From Ryuthela nishihirai (lineage: Eukaryota; Arthropoda; Arachnida; Araneae; Heptathelidae): a stretch of DNA of 64,000 nucleotides. The stretch is taken from contig JAWZYU010000001.1 in assembly GCA_038380435.1 (NCBI GenBank), positions 14,364,001-14,428,000 of the forward strand, in the 5' to 3' direction. This document shows, piece after piece, positions 55,995-64,000 of the stretch (its first letter is position 1; every line of letters starts with the position of its first letter). Under the pieces are notes generated by a model. It searched no databases. It was not told where the DNA came from and saw only the letters and a list, made by a program, of their open reading frames with translations. Position numbers and translations under genes: made by a program.

Positions 55995-58570
55995 ATAAGG
56001 CATGCTTTTTCTTTTGTACTATCTTATGCTGAGGGTCGGATTTTTCACAGATCTTCTCTTGATCCTGACCTGCTCCAATCACACCTCTGTGGTTGTTTGA
56101 AGAATAGTTTATTTGCTTATTTTTCATTGTAATTTGTAAGCTTTAAAATACTTTGTGGCAGTTTAGGAAATTTATAATTAAATTTTAATTTATTATTCTA
56201 TTAGCTCTAATAACTGAAGTTTTAATTATACTTTCTTTGGCTTAAATAATTTGTCTTGGTGTAGATTGTTCGGTCTTCAAATAAATTTGACCTTTTATTT
56301 AGCTCAGCATGCGAAATTGGAGATCCGTATCTTATTCGTTCATTTGCTTCAGAGTTTAGAATTAAAGTGACATTATGATTCTCATAAATGCCTTTTAACA
56401 TAAGTACGTTTAAGTATATGCAAAATAAGTAGGTACATTATTGAGTAAATATATCATATCTAGGAAAAAATATTTATAAATAATATGACTAGTAAACTGT
56501 TGTTCATTTTGAAACAAAAGTTTACTGAGTACGATGGGTCAAACTCTCTTTTTTTTAAGCTAGGTAGAGCAAACTGTGTCAAGTTTCGGGGAAAAGATAT
56601 TCGAGTTCACTAAATTATCAGTTCACTAAGTTATTTAAAAATGTGTCAGGTTGATGAGTATTGTTGAGTATTGATGAATAATGATTCAAAGTGACTGGTA
56701 TTGAAGAAAGTTGCCTGGTATTGATGTCAAGAATTTTAAAATTTACAGATAAAAATTACCTAAAATTAATCGAATATTCTTCACTTCTTTGTCAAATTCA
56801 AGGTTTTTGAATGCCGAATAGTTTTAAAACGATTTATTACAGTTCGTGATTCCATCAAAGTCACCAAAGTGACTTGAAGTTTTTGGTGACTTAACATCAA
56901 AGTCACCAAAGTGACTTTGATGGAGACAATGAGGAGGGGGGGGGGGGGTAGAATGCTGTTTCCCCGATTATAACCTATCTTTTGTAACATTTCTGGAAAC
57001 GTAAAATAACGCAAACTGAAAATTTACAAGTAGGAAGAATGATAAAATAAAATGAATAACTTTAGAATAAATAACAACTCTTTGGCCCAGAGATACCCTC
57101 TGCACCCTTGCAGGAAAGAGAATGATTGTTGGACTATTCCTGTAAGAGTTTTTGTGAGCAGAACAGTTGAATTGCAAATAAAGGAGAAAATAGAGTACTG
57201 GAAACATCGTCTAGGAACTGCAACAACGATCAGAAATGCATCCTTAATCAATACAACGGGTGAATATTAGAGCAGGCTGTAAAACGACATCGAAAGGTAC
57301 CAACTGGGTAATTATACAGAACTCAAATTAGAAATGATTGACCAGTGTCAACGATAACTGTGCACTAACACGTGCGTCTGAGGAGATTTATTCCAGCATC
57401 CAGTAAGGAAGTAATGCATAAACCTGTCATCATTCTACTCAATGCGTGCGTCAGTGACTCCAAGTTGAGAAGGAATTTGATTTGGTCGGTCGAATCCTCA
57501 CATACAGTTTTCCCAATGGAGAGTCGATTTGACATGTGACATATTCTAAGAGACGTGCATGACCCGATTGCTTTCAGGTTGCTGACGGATTTCTCATTAT
57601 GGAAGAGAATTTGGTGACATAGATTGCTAGTTGCTCTTTCTACCTGATGACAGAAAGAGCTTCACCTTGTACCAGACATTCTTAACCTTGCAACAGTACT
57701 TTAGTACACCAGTAATCCACAACGTTTGCAAATGACGTCAATACTCCGTAAATGACATCAGCAATTCTTCTCCCTCCATCACTTCATGTTTATATAGTTG
57801 CTGGTGTTAGAGTAGTAGTCATGATCAAATTCCCTTCAATTTCTGAGCTCTGAGTAAAGTGGGTATAGTTCTTTTCTATGGATGGATTGGTGTCTGATCA
57901 ACTTTACCGGAGATACCAATGTTGGCATTTGATCCGAAATATTAGATGTCATCTCACATCCAAATCAAGTAAAGCAGGTGCAAAAATTAATATGCTATGA
58001 CACTCAAAAATGTGCTACGTATTTTAAATGGTAAGATATATTAAGTAAATCCTCGACAACCTATAATATTTCCTCTCAGTCTTCCAATTGACAAAATAAA
58101 TCAATTCATAAACCCTTATTATTTGAAACGTTATCTTGACAATCGATTTATATCATTGTCAGCAGAAGAAATAATGAGCAATGCACTTGGCGCTCTTGCA
58201 ATAGGGACATGGAAGGGATCCAGATATCTTTCATTTACATCCGTCAGAGTTCAGAGAGATTCAGATTCCATTGAGTGAAAACTTTACCTATTCGCATAGT
58301 AAACCTAAGATAAAACCAATGCATTTACCATCCACGATGTGAAAAGATGGAATTGAACAGTTACAAGAAGTCTAACAGAAATGATACAGTTAGTAACAAA
58401 ACTATACGTGGAGTTCATACTTTAGTGGCGTAGATATTCAACTATGCATACAAATGTGGCGTAGATATTCAATTGTGTTCAATTTCAAAAGTCTTGAAAA
58501 ACGAGAGTCCGGTCTTTGTGCAAAATCTATGGACTCCTGTAAGCAATTACATAAACTCAATTTTTTTAGG
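55995..58570. other. AT-rich region with one palindrome
   Basis: Contains the fold-back cluster 56852-56922 and a poly-G run (56935-56948). The frame 57052-57270 is preceded by a cccttgcag acceptor-like site, but I see no domain. Otherwise nothing recognised. Confidence 0.4.
56852..56922. repeat. Duplicated palindrome, 12-bp arms
   Basis: catcaaagtcac-caaa-gtgactttgatg (56895-56922) is a perfect hairpin. A near-copy of its left part, ccatcaaagtcaccaaagtgactt, lies at 56852-56875, with the related ggtgactta between them. Confidence 0.85.
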
Positions 58571-58586
58571 ATTAAATGTTAATTCA

Positions 58587-58970
58587 TTGTTGCGGGTTGG
58601 GTTGTTTTACCAATGAGAAGCCCTTTTCTGCACCAAGTGGTCTAAATGGCCGAGTCACAAGGACCCCGAGGGCTCAGAGAAGGTTGTGGATCCACTGGAC
58701 AGCTGTTGGGAGACAAAAGATAGTCTCCCGTCAAAGCCATCCAGAGTGTTTTTTAACGTGCATAAAGTATTGCTTCCGCACACGGGGTCACGGTTTAATG
58801 TCCCATCCGACGGATGGCGCCTTTCCAAGCCCATTGATGTCCCCTACTGACAGAGGGCAGGAGCGGGGAGTTTTGCGGAGATAAATCTGAACGCTGGCCA
58901 AGCTGGGACTCGAACCTGCGAACTGCACATTACGAGCCTGGCGCGCTACCCACCGTGCCTCCTCTGACTT
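58587..58970 (-). mobile_element. SINE A, diverged full-length copy
   Basis: Complete but with several deletions (aggttgtggatccactgg in place of the longer consensus). TSDs tgttaattca lie at 58577-58586 and 58971-58980, so the ends may carry a few untemplated bases. Confidence 0.85.
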
Positions 58971-58984
58971 TGTTAATTCAGGAG

Positions 58985-59570
58985 GAGGTTTTGGGTTTAT
59001 ATATTTAAGAACGTATTAGCCCAAAAGAGAAATTCAGTTAGTAACATTTGGATATGCTAATTAAAATATTTTGCTAATTGCATCGTTCAAGCCCATGTTT
59101 CGTCAGCTCATATTTATGAGTATTCTGTGTTATCCTGAACCCAGGCCACAATGTGTAGCATCAAGGGGAAGCAACCATCGATCAATTTTCTTTCTGTCCC
59201 AGAAACAGAGATCGCAAAAGTTCAATTTGCAACTATTGCAGAAGATTCTGTTGTGTTCAGCATCAGAAACAAATTTGCTTCGATTGCTCCTAAAATTTTT
59301 CTTTTGTGACATTAGTTGTTAATCGTATAAAACGTTCTGATTCTTACTATAACACTGGATTTAAAACTCTCATTTTTTTAGTATTATTCCTGTGGACACA
59401 CCAGCACCAAATGTCTCATGGTAATGTTCGTGTAATTTTTAAGAGGTAGGTTTGTAACGCCAAGGTCTTTGCGATATACATCTTCCAGTTTTTTAGCAAA
59501 AGTTCATGTAACCGACTGCAGCGTTTAAATTATTTAATTATTTAAAATATTATTTTATTTAGAATGTTTG
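58985..59570. other. AT-rich spacer, nothing recognised
   Basis: No feature supported. Confidence 0.4.
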
Positions 59571-59573
59571 CTA

Positions 59574-59682
59574 TTTATTCCACCAGGGAAATTTTCGCTG
59601 TATTTTGGTGCTGCTGTATGGTTTTGTTTTAAACCGCAAATTGAGGCCAAAATAGAGGCTAAATTGCCTCTGGTGGAATAAA
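59574..59682. repeat. Fold-back of ~109 bp, imperfect arms
   Basis: tttattccaccag (59574-59586) pairs exactly with 59670-59682, and pairing continues imperfectly inward (ttttggtg / ggccaaaa). Possibly a tiny MITE; no TSD identified. Confidence 0.7.
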
Positions 59683-59732
59683 CAGGAAATGATCCATTAT
59701 TTACAATTTTTGAAACATAAGGCAGACTGCAG

Positions 59733-59960
59733 TTTGATTGTTTTTACCACTGAGCGACACTTTTCACAGAACCTGCTTAACGGCCAGGTCTCGAGGATTT
59801 GTGGAAGGGGATCCATTGGATAACTCTTTGGAGATAGAAGGAAGTCTCTCGTGAAGGCCAAATAGCATGTTCTTTAACGCGCGCTTTCCTGCACACGGGA
59901 CAACTGCTTTGAACCTCATGCGATGGACGACGGCCTTTCCAATTCCTCGTTCTCAACGAG
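59733..59960 (-). mobile_element. SINE A, decayed, 5'-truncated
   Basis: Tail gattgtttttaccactgagcg, body through tgttctttaacgcgcg and gatggacgacggcctttcc. It ends before the tRNA head, next to the following SINE A copy. Confidence 0.75.
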
Positions 59961-60017
59961 GTATTTGTTGGGTTGTTTTACCTCTGAGCGGCACTTTTTT
60001 GCACACACTAGGCTAAA

Positions 60018-61970
60018 TAGTAGTAGTAGTATCCTTTATTTCCATTTATATTAAATTATGATATAATATAAGTATTTACAAAATTTTTGGAAATGTACAA
60101 CTCCACAAGAGTTCATGACTCGCACGCGGAGTATAAGTTTAAAATAAAAAAACATATATAAACATTAGAAACAACATTTTAAGTATATTACCATATTAAT
60201 ATTTTCTGTCATGGTTACATCAACAACATAGTAACAGAATCAATAATAAACTATAAATACACCAATTTTTATTCTAAAATTTAACATCCTAAAGAGCAAA
60301 CAAATAAAAAGAAAATTTTACAATCAGAAATATAGGGAAAAACCCTCCAACCTAAAGAAATTTTTCTTTATCTTCTATATTACAAATCCAATCTTTTAGT
60401 TTTCGAGAAAACGTAAGAGAATTTATTTCATCCTTTAAAGTTTCAGGTAAACTGTTAAATATTTTTAGGCGCCAGAAATATGTAATGTTTTTGCGTAATA
60501 GTTTTCTTCGGAAGTGGTACAATGAAATTAATATGTGCACTTCTTCTGGTATTCTGCATTACATTTTTAATGTCACTTTCTCTATAGTGCTTTTTTAAAT
60601 ATAAGATCACATTATAAACATACATTTTCCGTAGTGGTAAAATTTGAAGATCATTATAAAGATATTTAATGCTATCATATTTTATTTTCCTTAATACACA
60701 TCTAATTATTCTATTTTGAATAGTAACTAAGGATTTAATATTACTATAAAACATTCCTCCCCAAGATATTATTCCATAACTTAAATATGACTTAACCCAA
60801 GCATTATATATAAGCTTTAAAAATGTAAGATTCATAAAATTTCTAATATAAAACAATTTTGGAATTATTGCATTAATTTTTATCAAATATTTAATATGTT
60901 CATTCCAATTTAACTGACTGACAGTTTAACTGATATACGCCCAAATATTTATAATATTCTACTCTTTCAATTGCTTCACATGCACACTGATGTCCTATGC
61001 AGTTTACAGAATGATAAAATAATTTATTTTTAAACTTATCGACTTTATAACGTTTTAAATTGAAATATAAATATTTCGTTTTATTAATATTCAATAACAA
61101 TTTATTTTTTTAAGAACCATTTTCTAATATTACCGAAGTCTTTATTTATTTCTTCAATTAAAATATTCTCATTGTCAGCCGCATATATCAAAGGTGTATC
61201 ATCAGCGAAAGTTATTATTTTTCCTTTAAGTTCAAGATTACAAAGATCGTTTATAAAAACATTAAATAATATTGGCCCCAACACAGAACCCTGCGGAACT
61301 CCATATTTTAGTTCAGTTCCCTTACTAAACGGTTTACCATTTTTACTCTTTGAATTCTATTTTTCAAATATGTTTCCAACCATTTCAAAACATTTCCTCG
61401 AATTCCAGCCATTTCAAGATTTTTTATCAGCAAATCATGCGAAACAGAGTCAAACGCTTTTTTGATGTCCAAAAGTAGCACAACAGTTTTCAAATTATCT
61501 TTATAGATCTGTATACTGTGGAAGACAATTGTAATATAGCTTCCTCAGTACCTACATTTTTCCTAAACCCATACTGATGATTAGAAAAAAAAATTATTTC
61601 TATTCAAGAAATTTAAAATTCTAGTTTTAAGTAGCTTTTCGAAAATCTTTGAAAAAACTGAGAGCAAGGATATCGGGTCTGTAATTTGCGATATCTAAAT
61701 ATTCACCTCCTTTATATATTGGGACAACGGTTGAATCTTTCAAAATCGAGGGAAAACATCCAGATGATAACGCTAAGTTAAATAGGTAACATAATATATC
61801 TACAATATAACTTTTTATCTCTTTTAGTGTCTCCACAGATATCTCATCACTTCCAACTGCTTTTCCTAATTTTAATGTTGCAATAACTCCAAAAATCTCA
61901 TTCTCTGATATATAATCAATAAATATAGAGTTTAGAGATGAAATCGATTTATGACTTTCATTATCAGCAA
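60018..61970 (-). mobile_element. LINE C copy 1 (CR1/Jockey-type), 5'-truncated
   Basis: About 1.95 kb on the minus strand with a (CTA)n-type 3' tail (plus strand tagtagtagtagta at 60017-60030). It covers the RT domain from its first block to the C-terminus. The ORF is broken by several indels. The short word aaat on both sides may be the TSD. Confidence 0.87.
60352..60890 (-). pseudogene. LINE C copy 1, thumb and C-terminal region
   Basis: Frame 60455-60886 has LIYNAWVKSYLSYGIISWGG and SLVTIQNRIIRCVLRKIK, the typical post-RT segment (Y...V.SYL.YGI..WG, then QN.IIR). The next frame (60352-60540) reads LKIFNSLPETLKDEIN and FSRKLKDWI, the usual C-terminal FN.LP...F...LK.WL ending. Confidence 0.82.
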
Positions 61971-61983
61971 ATGGCAACGTCAC
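60900..61983 (-). pseudogene. LINE C copy 1, reverse transcriptase domain, frameshifted
   Basis: Order along the minus strand: LKLGKAVGSDEISVETLKEI, SGCFPSILKDSTVVPIYKGG and DIANYRP (61627-61983); VLLLDIKKAFDSVSHDLLIK and LKWLETYLKNRIQ (61308-61493, motif A); MLGPILFNVFINDL and IITFADDTPLIYAADNE (61102-61284, motifs B-C with catalytic FADD); LLNINKTKYLYF and VEYYKYLGV (60900-61100). Stops between segments inactivate it. Confidence 0.87.
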
Positions 61984-62235
61984 AAGGACCCCGAAGGCTC
62001 AGAGAAGGTTGTGGAAGGCGACCCACTGTAACGGCTGTTGGGAGACAGATGGTAGCCTTCCGTCAAGGCCATCCAGTGTGTTCTTTAACGTTCACAGGGT
62101 ACGGCTCCCCCACACACGGGGCCGCGGCTTATCGCCCCATCCGACGGACGGCGACCTTCCCAAGCCCATCGGTGTCCCCTACTGACCGTGGGAAGGGCGG
62201 CTCAACGAAGGAAGGGCGGGGGTTTAGTGAACATA

Positions 62236-62465
62236 CGGCAGACTTGTATAATCCTGTAAGCACCGGTGAGGTTAAGCTGCTACCTCCGTGGAAAGATGTG
62301 CTAATTCTAAATGGATATATACTGGGACACTTAAGTTTTACTCATGATGTAGTATTGATACGATCACAGCCAGGTAGTTTTCAACGAATGATAAACGAAG
62401 TAAGAGAACAATAAAAGTGGTTAAAAATGAATTTAAATAAAACAAAATACCTATGTAGCTGAAGT
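62236..62465 (+). pseudogene. Small RTE/other LINE RT remnant
   Basis: The plus-strand frame ending at 62414 reads ILNGYILGHLSFTHDVVLIR and SFQRMINEVREQ. After the TAA it continues in frame with KWLKMNLNKTKYLCS. This corresponds to the FADD box (here FTHD, catalytic Asp-Asp damaged) and following block of a non-LTR RT, different from both LINE R and LINE C. Confidence 0.62.
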
Positions 62466-62469
62466 TAAA

Positions 62470-62758
62470 CTATAAGAATAACACATCACCTTTGGCAAAT
62501 TTTGGGATGTTTGTTTTAAGAAAATTTTTTTCTTCATTTTCAGCATTTAGAGCCTCTAACAGTAGAAATTTGAATTAACAGAAGAAATTTGAATTGATGA
62601 AATATATAAATAGCGATATTTCATCATTACCTATAAAAGCACAAACGTATTTTTTTCTTTATCTCTTAAAACAAAACAAGTTGCATTAACCTCTCCAGGG
62701 GTTAAGAAGAAAAATCCTTCCTGCCAAAATAAAACATTTGATCATTACACTGTAGCAC
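62470..62758. other. AT-rich spacer, nothing recognised
   Basis: No feature supported. Confidence 0.4.
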
Positions 62759-62775
62759 AGAGGGGGGGGGGGGGG

Positions 62776-63535
62776 GGGAGGGCTCAATCAGTAGCGCACC
62801 AAGCTCGAGTCCCACATGGGCCAGGATTGAGATTTATCTCCGCTAAACTCTCCGCTCTGTTTCAGTCAGTAGTCAATACCGATGGGCTTGGAAAGGCCGC
62901 TATCGGTCGTATGGGATAGAAAGCCGTGGTCCGCGTATGTACGAGCGCCATATCCTGTGCATGTTAAAGAAGACGTTGGATGGTCTTGAAAGTTGGTTTG
63001 AATTGTTTTACCTCTGAGCGGCACTGTTTTGCACACCATGGGCTAAATGGCCAGGTCACATGGACCCCGAAGCTCAGAGAAGGTTGAGGAGGGGACCCAC
63101 TGGAACAGCTGTTGGGAGACAGATGGTAGCCTCCCGTTAAAGCCATCCAGCGTGTTCTTTAACGTGCACAGGGTATGGCTCTCCCGCACACGGGGCCACG
63201 GCTTAACATCCCATTCGACGGACGGCGGCCTTTCCAAGCCCATCGGTGTCCCCTACTGACAGTGGGCAGGGCGGGGAATTTTTGCGGAGATAAATCCTCA
63301 ACGCTGACCCAGCTGGAACTCGAACCTGGGAACTACAGATTACAAGCCTGGCACGCTATCGACTGAGTCACCCCCGCCCTGTGGTCTTGAAGGGAGGCAA
63401 ACATCTGATGTATAGCAGCTGTCCATTTGATCCACTTCCCTCACCATTCTCTGAGCTCTCGGGGTCTTTGTGACCTGGTTATTTAATCTACTGTGTGCAA
63501 AACAAGTGCCGCCCAGAAGTAAGCCAACCGAACAA
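62776..63535 (+). mobile_element. SINE A, old copy split by an opposite-strand SINE A
   Basis: Outer copy on the plus strand: 62776-62990 (head lacking part of the anticodon region, body to gatggtcttgaa) and 63382-63535 (gtggtcttgaagggaggc to aagtaagccaaccgaac). A poly-G run (62762-62778) precedes it. It is older than the insert by its divergence. Confidence 0.88.
62991..63381 (-). mobile_element. SINE A inserted in inverted orientation into SINE A
   Basis: Complete young copy on the minus strand. 10-bp TSDs tggtcttgaa (62981-62990, 63382-63391) consist of the outer copy's conserved body. Confidence 0.94.
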
Positions 63536-63544
63536 CACTGTGAC

Positions 63545-63920
63545 ACCAACATTTCAGATTTCTAGCCTAAACAGATGGTTTGCAATATTTGTTCAAAATA
63601 TAGGCATTTTCCAACTTTCTTTATCTTTAGAGGGTGCTATTAAAGCTATTGGATCCGGAAAATGCGGATTATAATATTTCGATAATACACATTCAACCCA
63701 AAAGAAATTTAAAGTTATCTCTAAAAAAATTGGAATATCTTCAGACAGACAAACGATAAAAATGAAAGCACTGAAAGCCAATGAGCTCATGGATTAAGTC
63801 ACGAAAAATATATTTATCTCGAATAAACTATAAAACCATAACTGATGAATCCCTCACAGCACTTTGGAAAATATATGAAAGTGACATTCGAGCAGAACAC
63901 TTTAACAAATGTTGATTGGA
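63545..63920. other. AT-rich spacer, nothing recognised
   Basis: No feature supported. Confidence 0.4.
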
Positions 63921-63922
63921 AT

Positions 63923-63974
63923 ATTTTTGATGTTAATATTCAGTCAGGATTGACTGAATATTAACATCAAAAAT
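63923..63974. repeat. Perfect fold-back, 24-bp arms, 4-nt loop
   Basis: atttttgatgttaatattcagtca (positions 63923-63946) and its exact complement (63951-63974) around ggat. It lies at the very end of the window, so a longer context cannot be judged. Confidence 0.95.
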
Positions 63975-64000
63975 TGAATTGAAAGGGGGAAAAATAATGT

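Larger units (their letters stand above)
59966..62206 (-). mobile_element. SINE A split by LINE C copy 1
   Basis: The 3' end is at 59966-60017 (gttgggttgttttacctctgagcggcac ... aggctaaat). The rest is at 61969-62206 (aaatggcaacgtcacaagga ... gtgggaagggcgg). Together they give one SINE A body lacking the tRNA head. The interruption is at the ggctaaatggcc segment. Confidence 0.88.

Noticed and set aside
57052..57270. Coding exon preceded by a cccttgcag acceptor-like site
   Set aside because: No recognised domain, both strands equally open, and composition like other chance frames. Left unannotated.
2134..63259. A recurrent ~87-residue protein (MGCFTSERHFFAHHG...) predicted at many loci on either strand
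   Set aside because: It is always the antisense frame of a SINE A copy, starting in its 3' tail and ending in its body. Identity reflects a shared young repeat. There is no independent coding evidence, and old copies lose the frame freely. Predictors may still annotate it as a gene family.
1263..63381. tRNA genes at SINE heads
   Set aside because: The A and B boxes are real, but the acceptor stem does not close and the sequence runs on into SINE body. These are SINE promoters, not tRNA genes.
1..64000. Phage, prophage, plasmid or bacterial operon content
   Set aside because: Codon-dense ORFs, ribosome-binding sites and bacterial gene families are absent. All mobile elements are eukaryotic types.

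Overview
The window reads as AT-rich intergenic or intronic DNA of an animal, most likely an arthropod. Its mix of tRNA-derived SINEs, RTE-like LINEs with (GAT)n tails, Tc1-type transposases and a DUF4817-like fragment fits an arachnid such as a spider. That placement is inference from repeat content, not from a marker gene. I see no intact host protein-coding gene. Almost every recognisable feature is a transposable element, a nested set of elements, a tandem repeat or a fold-back (inverted) repeat.

The dominant component is a roughly 385-bp tRNA-headed SINE, called SINE A here, with 27 copies or fragments on both strands. Fifteen or so are bounded by clear 6-16 bp target-site duplications (TSDs). 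A second tRNA-headed family, SINE B (about 200 bp, (ATTT)n-like tail), has 8 copies or fragments. Four copies of an RTE-like LINE (LINE R, all defective) lie at 9.5-10.9, 16.0-19.3, 23.6-24.6 and 25.7-27.5 kb. Two copies of a CR1/Jockey-type LINE (LINE C) lie at 48.9-50.9 and 60.0-62.0 kb. DNA transposons are represented by four dead Tc1-like transposase genes (33.4, 38.2, 41.5-42.2 and 44.9 kb), a 583-bp element with long terminal inverted repeats (TIRs) carrying a transposase-like HTH fragment (37.6 kb), and several MITE-like palindromic elements (7.0, 15.05, 36.0, 51.9 and 53.6 kb).

Layout. 0-6 kb: six SINE A copies in AT-rich DNA. 6-9 kb: a possible small exon on the minus strand and a strong inverted repeat. 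9.5-19.9 kb: LINE R copies, a CpG-rich TATA-bearing island (11.4-11.7 kb), an AT satellite, a Tc1-type MITE and a 30-bp minisatellite. 20-28 kb: SINE A copies, a twin-primed LINE R, a 53-bp tandem repeat and a 3'-deleted LINE R. 28-36 kb: both SINE families, including a SINE A inserted in another SINE A, plus a Tc1 remnant. 37.6-39.3 kb: two mariner-type elements sharing one TA. 41-50 kb: SINEs, one splitting a Tc1 gene, plus a second Tc1 gene. 48.9-50.9 kb: a decayed LINE split by a 5S rRNA-SINE B composite. 53-64 kb: a MITE, more SINEs, a LINE inside a SINE and a SINE inside a SINE.

The best candidate for something undescribed is the 5S rRNA-SINE B composite at 50221-50530. A nearly complete 5S sequence and a tRNA-headed SINE lie head to tail between one shared pair of TSDs, so they appear to have been inserted together. 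Second are the unusually many short, near-perfect fold-backs scattered across the window.
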